From assembly GCA_002709235.1 (NCBI GenBank), contig PAQI01000018.1:113100-147190 (forward strand): DNA of 34,091 nucleotides, given 5' to 3'. Source of the stretch: Hirschia sp. Lineage in GTDB: Bacteria > Pseudomonadota > Alphaproteobacteria > Caulobacterales > Hyphomonadaceae. The notes below the pieces were generated by a model. It made no database searches, was not told the origin of the DNA, and saw only the letters and a list, made by a program, of their open reading frames with translations. The position numbers were made by a program, and so were the translations under genes. Each line of letters begins with the position of its first letter. The stretch's first letter is position 1. Positions 23,989-32,604 of this stretch are shown here, piece after piece.

Positions 23989-25275
23989 TCAGTCCCAAAG
24001 CACATGTATAGCGTCAGGGCCTCGTAAATTTAGCCCTCGGATTTCAGGTTTAGGGTAGTCGGGGTCAAATCGCAGATTCGGTAAATCAAGCATGGCATCA
24101 AGCGCAACCTCAAGTTCCGCAATAGCCATGTGCATACCCATACACATGTGTCTTCCGAACCCGAAACTCAGCAAGGGCCGCATTGGACGCTTCAACCACA
24201 GGCGATCAGGGTCTTCATAGGTCTCCGGATCGCGATTGGCGGCACCAATGGACAGCAATACGGCTGTACCCTTGGGAATCTTGTGCTCTCCGATTTCCAT
24301 GTCACGGGCAGCGATCCGAGCCACTGCAGCCGCAGTCGGATCGCGGCGCATTGTTTCAATCACAGCCTTTGGAATGAGCGATCTGTCGGCTCGGACTTCC
24401 TCCATTGCATCGGGGTTTTCGAGCAATTGAACCATCATGTTCGCAAAGCTGCGCGTTGTTGTTTCACCAGCAGCCAAAAGAAGCATGCGGATGAACAGCG
24501 CTATTTCCTCGTCAGTGAAGTGACGTCCGTCATATTCCACCTGCATCATGTGGCCAAGAATATCGGCGCGCATCTCACCTCGCGCGCGATAGGCTTTAAC
24601 GATCGGCAGTAGCGTGTCGAACATGGATTGTCCTGCCACCATGGACTGGGGCACTGTTATCGCCGCCAGCTCGGGATCTGTCTGCGGCGCAGCAACAACC
24701 TTGATTGCCCAACTTGCAAGGTTGGACAGAAGGTCTTCGTCATGTGGAAAGCCAAAATAGGCGTAGATGGCGCGGATCGGAAAGGGCAATCCGAATTCGC
24801 GCAAGAGATCCGCCTTTCCATTGGGGCGCAGTTTGTTGACGAACTCATTCATCACAACAGGACGGATCAGAGTATCGACAAGCTTTTGGATTTCTTTGCG
24901 CATGAAGGGCTTTTGTAGCGCTGCTCTGAACGTTTCATGTTCTTCGCCATCCATCGCAGTGAGAAGCATATTGTCGACAGCAGCCCCAAATCCATCACCA
25001 ACAATATAGCTTAGCCAGTCTTTAGGGTTCATCAGAACTTTGTGAATGTCCTTGTATCGCAACAAGGTCACAGTTGGCCGGTCTGTCATCATGTAATCGG
25101 CCATGCTCGGAACCTGGTGTTTTTTAAGCAGATCGCCATTCATTACCGGGCACTTGCCGCGAAGTTCTTCGAACATCGGATAGGGATTTGCGGGAGCATT
25201 GCCTGCATAGCCATTGGTCACCAGAGAATAGTCGGCAACCATCTGGTCCAGCGGATCTAGGGGGGGCTTGCTCAT
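23989..25275 (-). CDS. Cytochrome P450
   Basis: A 428-residue soluble P450 distinct from the CYP101-like pair. The I-helix is AAGETTT (268-274), with Glu in place of the more common Asp of the acid-alcohol pair. ExxR is Glu307-Arg310 (ETMR). The heme loop FGFGRHMCMG is canonical, with Cys378. ATG 25275 is chosen over GTG 25278 because GGAG then lies eight bases upstream. It is the first gene of the operon that continues with npdG, cofE and cofD, and is divergent from the P450 at 25539. The substrate and redox partners are unknown. The CYP family cannot be assigned without a database. Confidence 0.93.
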   Translation of the reverse strand: MSKPPLDPLDQMVADYSLVTNGYAGNAPANPYPMFEELRGKCPVMNGDLLKKHQVPSMADYMMTDRPTVTLLRYKDIHKVLMNPKDWLSYIVGDGFGAAVDNMLLTAMDGEEHETFRAALQKPFMRKEIQKLVDTLIRPVVMNEFVNKLRPNGKADLLREFGLPFPIRAIYAYFGFPHDEDLLSNLASWAIKVVAAPQTDPELAAITVPQSMVAGQSMFDTLLPIVKAYRARGEMRADILGHMMQVEYDGRHFTDEEIALFIRMLLLAAGETTTRSFANMMVQLLENPDAMEEVRADRSLIPKAVIETMRRDPTAAAVARIAARDMEIGEHKIPKGTAVLLSIGAANRDPETYEDPDRLWLKRPMRPLLSFGFGRHMCMGMHMAIAELEVALDAMLDLPNLRFDPDYPKPEIRGLNLRGPDAIHVLWD

Positions 25276-25538
25276 CACTCAGGCTCCGTAAACAGGATTG
25301 AATTTAGCGCCTAGATGGGCTGCGATAGAGCCCTGTACACCTATCGGACGATATGCATCGATGACGGAGACTGGAAACTCATAAAGGCTACAGGACCACG
25401 CTGGAGTTGAAGAAACAGAAGCCCGGCATCGTGCGAACCTTCAATGACGACCCTACCATTCTGCAGGCTTTGGCGGGGGGCTGTGCTGGTACAAGGAGCC
25501 TTTCGTTCGGAATGCAACCCAGACAGGGAGATGTTGCA

Positions 25539-26759
25539 ATGCAACTTGGTGAAAGAGTGACTGAGGCCCCAGCTCATGTTCCAAAGGATTTGGTCCGAGA
25601 GTACCCCATTAAGATGGGGGCGCTGGTTGATGACAATCCGTTCGATACCACGATCCCTGAAATTCATGAAACCATGCCTCCGATATTTTATTCACTGGAT
25701 GCCTATCCGGGCGGAACACCTGCTTGGATCATGCGGCGCGCAGCCGATCTGGAAGCGGTCTATCTGGACACGAAGAATTTCTCGAACAAGGATTTTGCTC
25801 CCTTCGCAATGTTGGTTGGAGAAAGCTGGAACCTGTTGCCGGCGGAAACAGACCCTCCAACGCACCAGCATTATCGCAAGTTCGTCAATCCGATCTTTGC
25901 ACCCAAGGCCATTAATAAACTGGACGCCAAGATACGTCAGTATGCGCAGGAATATTGCGCTGACATAAAGGCAAAGGGCTCCTGCGAATTTGTCCATGAT
26001 TTCGCATTCGAGTTCCCGATCAAGGTCTTTCTGGAACTGATGGCGCTTCCTCAGAGCATGGTGAAAACCTTCCTGGAATGGGAAATGGGGTTGCTCCATT
26101 CAAACGACCTTCCGGGGATCGCCGCGAACACGGCCAAGGTGGTCGCCTATCTGCGGGAGCAGATTGCAGATCGCAAGGCCAATCCTGGTGATGATCTCCT
26201 CAGCTATGGTGTAACAGCAGGAATAGACGGACGCCCCCTGACCGATGATGAGCTGGTCGGATTTGCCTTCAATCTCTTTGTCGGCGGCATGGATACGGTT
26301 TCCACAAACATGGCCTGGCAGTTCCGCCACCTTGCAACGCATCAGGAAGATCAGGACATGCTACGCGCAAATCCTGATATGATCCTGGATGCAATCGAGG
26401 AGATGATGCGAGCATATCCGGCTGTAACCACATTTCGAACCTGCAAGAATGAGGTGACGATCAATGGCATTACCATGCAGCCAGGGGACAAGGTAGCGAT
26501 GCCGACCTGCCTGGCCGGACGTGACCCCGAGGCCTATGAAGATCCAGACGTGGTGAAACTGGGACGGAAATCACGTTACCTCAGTTTCGGATTCGGTCCG
26601 CACCTTTGCGTCGGAATGCATCTGGCACGGCGCGAAATGCGAATTGCCCTTGAAGAATTTCTCAAGGCCATTCCGCCGTTCAGAATACAGGACGGCTACC
26701 AGGTCAAAACGCATACGGGTGGAATTCTTCAACCCGACAAGCTTCCTTTGGTGTGGTAA
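25539..26759 (+). CDS. Cytochrome P450, CYP101 (P450cam)-like
   Basis: A 406-residue P450 with strong CYP101 character. GGMDTVS (249-255) carries the Asp-Thr pair, ExxR is Glu288-Arg291, and the heme loop FGFGPHLCVG with Cys357 is followed by MHLARREM. The end, KLPLVW, resembles the P450cam C-terminus (ALPLVW). The frame is open from 25407, but GGGAG eight bases before ATG 25539 and the start of homology favour 25539. It is related to the P450 at 3075. The next gene's ATG overlaps this stop by one base (TAATG). It probably hydroxylates a terpenoid-like or other small hydrophobic substrate; ferredoxin partners are not encoded here. Confidence 0.93.
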   Translation: MQLGERVTEAPAHVPKDLVREYPIKMGALVDDNPFDTTIPEIHETMPPIFYSLDAYPGGTPAWIMRRAADLEAVYLDTKNFSNKDFAPFAMLVGESWNLLPAETDPPTHQHYRKFVNPIFAPKAINKLDAKIRQYAQEYCADIKAKGSCEFVHDFAFEFPIKVFLELMALPQSMVKTFLEWEMGLLHSNDLPGIAANTAKVVAYLREQIADRKANPGDDLLSYGVTAGIDGRPLTDDELVGFAFNLFVGGMDTVSTNMAWQFRHLATHQEDQDMLRANPDMILDAIEEMMRAYPAVTTFRTCKNEVTINGITMQPGDKVAMPTCLAGRDPEAYEDPDVVKLGRKSRYLSFGFGPHLCVGMHLARREMRIALEEFLKAIPPFRIQDGYQVKTHTGGILQPDKLPLVW

Positions 26760-27328
26760 TGGATATCAGGACGCTTTTCGAAGACGCGCGCACGTTCAAC
26801 GCCTTTGAAAAAAGACCGATCCCCGAAGTAGTTTTGCGTGACCTATATGGTCACGTGAAATGGGGACCGACAGCAGCGAATACTTGTCCGGCTCGATTTG
26901 TCTTTGTCACATCAGACGAAGCCAAGGCGAAACTGGGCTCGTGCGTAAATCCCGGCAATGTTGATAAGGTTGCATCGGCACCTGTAACGGTGATCATTGC
27001 CGGTGACACCCGCTTTTATGATGAAATGCCGAAGCTGTTTCCATCGCGCGATTACAAATCGGTCTTCGCCGGAAAGGATGCTTTGATCGCTGATATGCTG
27101 GCCAGAAATGTGCCTTTGCAAGGTGCTTACATGATCATCGCCGCGCGTGCGATGGGATTGGATTGCGGCCCTATGTCCGGATTTGACGCTGACAAGCTGA
27201 ATGCTGCTTTCTTTCCAGATGGTCGTTGGAAAGCAAATTTCATCTGTGCGCTGGGATATGGTCGCGAGGACAGCCTGTTTCCTCGTAATCCTCGACTTGA
27301 ATTCGATGAAGCTTGCCGCATTGAATAA
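26759..27328 (+). CDS. Nitroreductase-family protein, RutE/HadB-like
   Basis: A 189-residue FMN-dependent nitroreductase-fold protein most like RutE (malonic semialdehyde reductase) and HadB. WGPTAANTCPARFVFV (35-50), the PKLFPSRD region, LQGAYMIIAARAMGLDCGPMSGFD and the end FPRNPRLEFDEACRI all fit. RutE itself acts in pyrimidine breakdown, but no rut genes lie here. In this setting it may reduce a semialdehyde or an enone. It is translationally coupled to the P450 upstream and followed by the DLH-like gene. A role connected with F420 (nitroreductase-fold FbiB domains reduce dehydro-F420) is conceivable but not supported by clear similarity. Confidence 0.85.
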   Translation: MDIRTLFEDARTFNAFEKRPIPEVVLRDLYGHVKWGPTAANTCPARFVFVTSDEAKAKLGSCVNPGNVDKVASAPVTVIIAGDTRFYDEMPKLFPSRDYKSVFAGKDALIADMLARNVPLQGAYMIIAARAMGLDCGPMSGFDADKLNAAFFPDGRWKANFICALGYGREDSLFPRNPRLEFDEACRIE

Positions 27329-27349
27329 TACATATTGAAGAGACAGATC

Positions 27350-28156
27350 ATGGCTGATTTTGACCGGGATTACAGAGATCCTCTGGATGACTTCGACAAA
27401 CGAGAAGTACACCTGCTTGGCAAGACGAAAAGGGTCTATGTATCAGGTACCGGGCCTGCCGTGATCGTCATGTCTGAAATGCCTGGGATCAGCCCCTATG
27501 TGGCGCGATTTGCACGGTGGGTGCGTGATGCTGGACTAACCGTGTTCATGCCGTCCCTGTTCGGTGACGACGGTATCCTTCCCGGTAATGGCAAGGCAAT
27601 GCTTACGGTTGCGAGAGCTTGTATCAGCAGGGAATTTCGCGCTTTTGCCAGCAATGCTTCCAGTCCAGTCACTCAATGGCTGAGGGCGCTGGCGGCAGAT
27701 GCTCACAATGAATGCGGAGGCAAGGGGGTCGGCGCCATCGGCATGTGCTTTACGGGTAATTTCGCACTATCCATGATGCTGGAAAAATCTGTCGTCGCAC
27801 CCGTTTTATCACAACCGTCATTGCCTATGAACAATCCAGCTGGGCTGGCCATTGCGCCGGAGGAACTTGCGACGGTCAAGGCACGTATGGAAGACGAAGA
27901 TCTGACCGTGCTCGCTTATCGATTTGAAGGGGACACTTTCTGCAAAGCCGAGAAGTTTGCAGCTTACAGCGATGCCCTAGGAGACAGGTTTATCGGTAAG
28001 GTCTTGCCTGATGCAGCGGCCAATCCCGATGCGCCGCTTTCAACGCCTCACAGTGTTGTCACACTGCATCTGATCAATGAGGAAGGTCAGCCGACCGTTC
28101 AGGCGCGCGACGAAATACTTGATTTCTTCCGCGCGCGCCTGATTTCGGATCAATAA
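27350..28156 (+). CDS. Dienelactone hydrolase family protein
   Basis: A 268-residue alpha/beta hydrolase with the dienelactone hydrolase pattern. SEMPG at 42-46 holds the Glu of the DLH active site. IGMCFTG at 130-136 contains a nucleophile Cys133 instead of Ser. Asp195 (EGDTF) and His234 (TPHSV) are candidates for the rest of the triad. Classical DLH opens dienelactones of the chlorocatechol pathway; members in other clusters hydrolyse unrelated lactones. ATG 27350 with AAGAGA six bases upstream is preferred over the in-frame TTG at 27335. It is the last gene of the P450/nitroreductase operon and overlaps the convergent HsaA-like gene by seven bases at the 3' ends. Confidence 0.88.
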   Translation: MADFDRDYRDPLDDFDKREVHLLGKTKRVYVSGTGPAVIVMSEMPGISPYVARFARWVRDAGLTVFMPSLFGDDGILPGNGKAMLTVARACISREFRAFASNASSPVTQWLRALAADAHNECGGKGVGAIGMCFTGNFALSMMLEKSVVAPVLSQPSLPMNNPAGLAIAPEELATVKARMEDEDLTVLAYRFEGDTFCKAEKFAAYSDALGDRFIGKVLPDAAANPDAPLSTPHSVVTLHLINEEGQPTVQARDEILDFFRARLISDQ

Positions 28157-29379
28157 GCGCCCGGAGGTGAGATCATTTCGCCACCAGCGATGTTGCGACC
28201 GTAGATCTCATAGCCGATCGTTGGAATGTTCTGAATGTGGCGCAGGCCCATCGAGATATCTTTCCAGTAACGGCTGATCGGCTTGTCCAGAGAAAATGAT
28301 GAAGACCCAGCGAGGAACATCAGGGATTCTGACGCACTGTGCACTAGCTTGATCATCTGGGCACATTGCGCGCGGTGGCGAGCTTTGTCGTCCAGTGACA
28401 ATTCAGTGTCGGTCAGTCCGAGTTGGTCGAACTCACCTACCAGGTGGAACAGGATCAGCTTTGCAGTGTCGATCATCGCAGCAGCTTCACCCAAATCGGA
28501 CATGTATGCACCGGAATTGATCCGGGGACCGATCGTTGTTGTCAGAACCGGCTTCTTGGCGGCCTCTGCCGTTACGATTTCAAGCATGGCTTCAACACCA
28601 CCAATCAGCTGAGCAATACCAGTTGTCCGCACGACTGGTACGACTGGAAGAACATCCGACGGGGCTCCGAAATGACGCTTGGTTCGATCGATCTGACCGG
28701 CGCGTTCATCCATCAGCACCATTTGGCCGTCAGGAATAAAGACGTCTGTCGCAACACTGGTGTCAGATCCTGTGCCTTGCATGCCGGTCACATACCATGT
28801 GTCCTTGATGGTCAGATCGCTGAAGGGGATATAACACATGGAAATACCCGGAACGACAGGACTGTCATCACCCTCCATTACGACACCTTGTTGCGCCCAT
28901 GAAGATTGACGTGAACCAGATGTGTAGGGCCAGGCACCATTGATGATCCATCCACCATCTACCTTGCGCGCCTTGCCTGGTGGGTTATAGGCACCACAAA
29001 CCGTCGCCGGGCCATTTGCAAATACTGCATCCTGCACACTATCAGGTGCGAGACTGGTGACCCAGCTTGTCCCGTTGATGATCTGAACCACCCAGCTGAT
29101 TGCAGGGTCGCCCTTGGCGATCTCGATTTGCATCCGGCAGAAATCCGTGAATGACAATCCCACACCGCCAAGCCGCTTTGGCAGCAGAGCGCTAAGTATG
29201 TTATTGTCAAACAGCGCTTTTTCAGCGGCCTTGGTTGGTGATCTCTGAGCTTCACCTGCAGCGGCTTCAGCCATGAAAAGAGGGCGAAGCTCTTTTGCCT
29301 TTGCGATCATTGCTTCGGCAGTAGCCTTGTCGGCAAATGTTCCAAGGTCACCCTTGGCAGTCATTGTTGCAGTGGTCAT
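28150..29379 (-). CDS. Acyl-CoA dehydrogenase-fold flavin monooxygenase, HsaA-like
   Basis: A 409-residue protein of the acyl-CoA dehydrogenase fold that resembles group D flavin monooxygenases such as HsaA and HpaH. PKRLGGVGLSFTDFCRMQIEIAKGDPAISWV, GGWIINGAWPYTSGS, TGMQGTGSDTSVATDVFIPD and the long helical C-terminus are typical of that branch rather than of true acyl-CoA dehydrogenases. Such enzymes use reduced flavin from a separate reductase to hydroxylate phenols or similar compounds; HsaA acts on the aromatised ring of steroids. No HsaB-type flavin reductase is present here. AAAGGAAA lies seven bases before the ATG. It follows the TetR gene by 19 bases and ends the Rieske operon. Confidence 0.85.
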   Translation of the reverse strand: MTTATMTAKGDLGTFADKATAEAMIAKAKELRPLFMAEAAAGEAQRSPTKAAEKALFDNNILSALLPKRLGGVGLSFTDFCRMQIEIAKGDPAISWVVQIINGTSWVTSLAPDSVQDAVFANGPATVCGAYNPPGKARKVDGGWIINGAWPYTSGSRQSSWAQQGVVMEGDDSPVVPGISMCYIPFSDLTIKDTWYVTGMQGTGSDTSVATDVFIPDGQMVLMDERAGQIDRTKRHFGAPSDVLPVVPVVRTTGIAQLIGGVEAMLEIVTAEAAKKPVLTTTIGPRINSGAYMSDLGEAAAMIDTAKLILFHLVGEFDQLGLTDTELSLDDKARHRAQCAQMIKLVHSASESLMFLAGSSSFSLDKPISRYWKDISMGLRHIQNIPTIGYEIYGRNIAGGEMISPPGAY

Positions 29380-29398
29380 TTTTGATTTCCTTTACTGC

Positions 29399-30022
29399 TC
29401 AATCTAGAACGGCGGCAGCTTTCGACAACGCCCATTTCTGGATATTGTCTGCTGTGCCTTCACAGAGCTGCTTCCATTCATCGCTGGCAGGAACCAGCAA
29501 GGTACTAAGTTGAATTCGCACCAATCCTTCTGCAAACGCTTCGCGATTGACAGATTGACCCAAGAGCTCGTCGAGATAATCGAAAGTCGGCTCAAGGGCG
29601 TCTACGACGGCACGGATATAGCGTCCGAACCGATTGCGGAAAAACGCAAGGTGAAAGGTTGGTTCAACTTCAAAAACACGGCCAGGAGAGTTCTCATCGG
29701 TGTACTTGGAATAGAACTCCAGAACCGCCTTGAGACGCAGGATAGGATCACTGATCCCTTCACCAGCCTCTCTGATTCCGTTTTCAAATCCCGTACAGAC
29801 AAACTCGGCGACAGCCGCCAGGACTTCATCCTTGTTCGAGAAATAACGATACATGGTCCCACGTGATACACCGCTCGCATCGATGATCTCGCTCATGGAC
29901 AGCCGTTTCACTCCACGTGATGCGATGGCATCCAGAGCACCGCTCAGGATACGCAAAACGCTGGGTGGAAGCTCACCATCAGACGCGATTTCAGTCTCGA
30001 TTACGGTGGCGATGTGTTTCAT
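29399..30022 (-). CDS. TetR-family transcriptional regulator
   Basis: A 207-residue TetR-type regulator. The N-terminal DNA-binding domain has RLSMSEIIDASGVSRGTMY and RYFSNKDEVLAAV (about residues 40-73), the classical helix-turn-helix with its following helix. The C-terminal ligand domain is variable. It is encoded inside the operon, overlapping the SDR stop by four bases (ATGA) and 19 bases before the HsaA-like gene. That suggests autoregulation and repression of the whole Rieske operon, with a pathway compound as inducer. A candidate target is the inverted repeat at 34056-34079 over the operon promoter. That link is an inference from position. Confidence 0.93.
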   Translation of the reverse strand: MKHIATVIETEIASDGELPPSVLRILSGALDAIASRGVKRLSMSEIIDASGVSRGTMYRYFSNKDEVLAAVAEFVCTGFENGIREAGEGISDPILRLKAVLEFYSKYTDENSPGRVFEVEPTFHLAFFRNRFGRYIRAVVDALEPTFDYLDELLGQSVNREAFAEGLVRIQLSTLLVPASDEWKQLCEGTADNIQKWALSKAAAVLD

Positions 30023-30834
30023 TCGGAGCCCTTTTCCAGTTCTTCGAGGTTGTGTGGAATACTCACATAACCTGGCAGATTCTGGCCACCATCCACGTTG
30101 ATCATCTCTCCGGTAATGAAACGAGACATTTCCGAGGCGAGAAATACCACCACAGGGCCGATGTCGGCTTCAGGGTCGCCAGCGCGTTTGAGTGGGTTGG
30201 TCGCGGTCGCCATTTCCAGAAAGCCCGGCACGTCCTCCACAAGTTGTGCAAAGACCTGTCCCATGCCTGTTGGTGCAATGGCATTGACGCGAATGTTGAA
30301 GCGTCCCCATTCGACAGCAGCGCTGCGTGTGAGACCCAGAAGACCCATCTTGTTAATGTTATAATCGGAATGCAGCCATGCGCCGGTGTCAGCATCGATC
30401 GAATAGAAATTGACGACCGATCCACCGCCTCGCTTTTTCATGTGGGGCAGGGCAGCGCGCATCGCCCACCAGGTTCCCCAAACACCCATGGTCAGCGTGT
30501 CGGCGAGCATCTCGTCTGTCTTGTGTTCAAGCAGGACATTTGGCGACAGTTGAGACGCGTTGGTCACCAGACTGTCCAGGCCGCCGAATTCATCGACAGC
30601 ACGCTGAACCATGCCTTCGACCTGTTCCTTGTTGCGCATGTCGGCAGATATACCGATGGCCTGAGTTCCGAATTCCTCGCGAATCTCAGCTGCAACTTTC
30701 TCGGTCGCAACACCATCACGACCAGTAATCAGAACAGACGCACCTTCTTTGGCCATGCATCTCGAGATACCATAACCAAGTCCTTTGGCACCTCCGGTGA
30801 CAATGGCGACTTTTCCATCCAACAGGCCGCTCAT
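30019..30834 (-). CDS. Short-chain dehydrogenase/reductase
   Basis: A 271-residue classical SDR. TGGAKGLG (13-20) binds the cofactor, TNAS (91-94) is the structural motif, and the catalytic set is Ser145, Tyr158 and Lys162 (YNINK). The C-terminal FITGEMINVDGG is typical. ATG 30834 has GGGAG seven bases upstream and overlaps the stop of the reductase gene by four bases (ATGA), so the longer frame to 30879 is rejected. In a Rieske oxygenase operon an SDR often oxidises the cis-dihydrodiol to a catechol, or a hydroxyl to a ketone. This sequence looks like a general FabG-like SDR, so the exact reaction stays open. Confidence 0.92.
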   Translation of the reverse strand: MSGLLDGKVAIVTGGAKGLGYGISRCMAKEGASVLITGRDGVATEKVAAEIREEFGTQAIGISADMRNKEQVEGMVQRAVDEFGGLDSLVTNASQLSPNVLLEHKTDEMLADTLTMGVWGTWWAMRAALPHMKKRGGGSVVNFYSIDADTGAWLHSDYNINKMGLLGLTRSAAVEWGRFNIRVNAIAPTGMGQVFAQLVEDVPGFLEMATATNPLKRAGDPEADIGPVVVFLASEMSRFITGEMINVDGGQNLPGYVSIPHNLEELEKGSE

Positions 30835-31997
30835 ACTTTCTCTCCCACTTTTGCATCCATTTCCATGCGTTCTTCGCATTTGTCTTTTGTCAGCACATAG
30901 CCACGCATAATCCCGTCAACATCAACGAAGATGTGTTTCGTACCCTGTGCGTCGTCTTCCACGACGCGCCATTCGCCTTCGACCGAGCGTGATGGTGGAA
31001 GAAGGTTGATTGGCATCAGGGTTGTCTTCACCTGAACCGAAAGTGGAGGAAAACGTATTTCGGTGGGTTCACCGAGCGCTGAGGGAGCTATTCCGCGTGC
31101 TGCAGCCATGATTGGTGTGACAAAGGCTGAAAGCCCGTGACGGTATTCGGCGCAGTCGCCGATTGCATAGATATCAGGGTCACTGGTCTGGCCGAATTCG
31201 TTGACCTTGATGCCAAGTCCCACATCCAGGCCAGCTTCCTGTGCCAGCCTGACATTCGGCCTCAAGCCGACCGCCGAGAGCACCAGATCGGAATCGATAA
31301 ATGTCCCATCGTCCAGCGTAGCAATGTAACCCGGTGTGTCGCCTTTATACTCGATCGAAATGATCTTTCGGCCCAGATGCCATTCAACACCTTTTTCTGC
31401 CAGGGCATCGCGCACCATTTCGCCGACTGGAGGTGGCACAAGCTGGGCTAGCGGAAGTGGCAACATGTCTACCACTATGGGCTGATAGCCATGTGACACC
31501 AGATCATTGGCGAATTCGGTGCCGACCAGGCCGGAGCCCATGACCAGCACCCTTGCGCCATCAGGAAGTTCCCGACGAAACCGATCATAATGATCCAGCT
31601 GATTGATCGCGATGGCCCGGTGCGCTGCATTTCCATCAATTGGAGGCGTTATCGGCGTGGCACCCGTTGCAAGAATGAGCGAGTCATACGGAACCGGACC
31701 ACCTGTCGTGAGCAGGGCCTTACCCGTGCGATCGATCGCTTCGGCCTCGCGACCAACGCGTACGTCCAGTTTCAACTGGGTCGCAATCTTCCTGGCATCA
31801 GACGTCACCAGAGTTTCAGCCGTCTTGCCTTTCGCGAATGCTGTAGACAGGGCGGGTTTCGAATAGAAATGCCCGTCTTCCAGAGTGACCAGGGTCAGCT
31901 TCGCTTCCGGCGACCGCCGCCGCAGTTCACGGAGAACACCGAATCCGGCGAGACCGCTTCCGACGACGACGATTGATGGAGGGGATGTGTCAGCCAT
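30831..31997 (-). CDS. FAD/NAD(P)-dependent rubredoxin-reductase-type flavoprotein
   Basis: A 388-residue pyridine nucleotide-disulfide oxidoreductase-type protein. GSGLAG (13-18) binds FAD, GSGLVG (154-159) lies in the NAD(P) domain, and IGDCAEY (279-285) is the second FAD contact. The C-terminal part (about 318-376) resembles the rubredoxin-binding domain of RubB/AlkT-type reductases rather than the C-terminal domain of BphA4-type ferredoxin reductases. It would pass electrons from NAD(P)H to a small iron-sulfur protein, presumably for the Rieske oxygenase next to it or for the P450s. No rubredoxin or ferredoxin gene is present in the window. It starts five bases after the beta subunit gene. 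Confidence 0.9.
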   Translation of the reverse strand: MADTSPPSIVVVGSGLAGFGVLRELRRRSPEAKLTLVTLEDGHFYSKPALSTAFAKGKTAETLVTSDARKIATQLKLDVRVGREAEAIDRTGKALLTTGGPVPYDSLILATGATPITPPIDGNAAHRAIAINQLDHYDRFRRELPDGARVLVMGSGLVGTEFANDLVSHGYQPIVVDMLPLPLAQLVPPPVGEMVRDALAEKGVEWHLGRKIISIEYKGDTPGYIATLDDGTFIDSDLVLSAVGLRPNVRLAQEAGLDVGLGIKVNEFGQTSDPDIYAIGDCAEYRHGLSAFVTPIMAAARGIAPSALGEPTEIRFPPLSVQVKTTLMPINLLPPSRSVEGEWRVVEDDAQGTKHIFVDVDGIMRGYVLTKDKCEERMEMDAKVGEKV

Positions 31998-32002
31998 GGC
32001 GA

Positions 32003-32584
32003 TCAGAGGAAGACCGCGAGGTTGGACATACCAAGCACTGACTGATCAACAATGATCTCTCGTTTTGCGAGCAGAAAGCCATCGTCGGTTTCCCGCCAGA
32101 CGTCACGACGTTCGGCAGTGATTTGTTCATTGTGCGGACTGTCGCCACGGCTTCGTTCTAGAAACAGATAGCTGACCACCTCAAACTCACCACTTGTGTC
32201 CGTTTCACCTACACGAACATTGGTGACATACCGACGGCAACGGGACGGGGGGTCTTCAGCCCAGGCACTCTTTTGCAGACGACCAGTGCGCATCTCGATG
32301 GAAGAATAGTTCTCATCAAAATGGAACATGGTCCGCATGACATCGCGGTCTTTGTTGGGGCCTGTACGGGTAATCCGGATTGGAGCCTGATAGATCAGGT
32401 CCTTGTCCAGCATGGCAACCCAATCGTCGAAGCGGCGTTCGTCCAGAGCGGCGGCCTCATCATAGAGGTTTTCGAGCAAACGGTTGTATGTCTCACTGCC
32501 AAGCGGAACACGTTTGCGAGAGGTGAGACCGCGCATGATTGTCGTTGAATCAGGGGCGGCGGTTGATTTTGTAACCCAGGTCAT
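32003..32584 (-). CDS. Ring-hydroxylating oxygenase beta subunit
   Basis: A 193-residue NTF2-fold small subunit of Rieske non-heme iron oxygenases. NRLLENLYDEAAALDERRFDDWVAMLD, the YQAPIRITRT strand, a RRYVTNVRV strand and the end FLLAKREIIVDQSVLGMSNLAVFL are typical of the beta subunit. Beta subunits are mainly structural in the alpha3beta3 hexamer and sometimes affect substrate choice. ATG 32584 has GGGGAG nine bases upstream. The frame extends to 32650 but would then overlap the alpha subunit gene, so the shorter start is taken. It lies 20 bases after the alpha subunit stop. Confidence 0.93.
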   Translation of the reverse strand: MTWVTKSTAAPDSTTIMRGLTSRKRVPLGSETYNRLLENLYDEAAALDERRFDDWVAMLDKDLIYQAPIRITRTGPNKDRDVMRTMFHFDENYSSIEMRTGRLQKSAWAEDPPSRCRRYVTNVRVGETDTSGEFEVVSYLFLERSRGDSPHNEQITAERRDVWRETDDGFLLAKREIIVDQSVLGMSNLAVFL

Positions 32585-32604
32585 TTTGTTGTTCTCCCCA
32601 AATC

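Noticed and set aside
25511-25545. Repeated AATGCAAC and a TGCAAC/GTTGCA pair around the start of the P450 at 25539
   Set aside because: Short and imperfect beyond six to eight bases; expected by chance in a region this size.
26759-27328. Assignment as rutE of the pyrimidine-degradation operon
   Set aside because: Similarity is to the family, but no rut genes are nearby, so the pathway name would be misleading.
29917-30900. Long open plus-strand frame of 327 codons
   Set aside because: It lies antisense to the SDR and TetR genes, which have clear family motifs. Its product shows no recognisable domain and is rich in Cys, His and Trp, typical of an antisense shadow.
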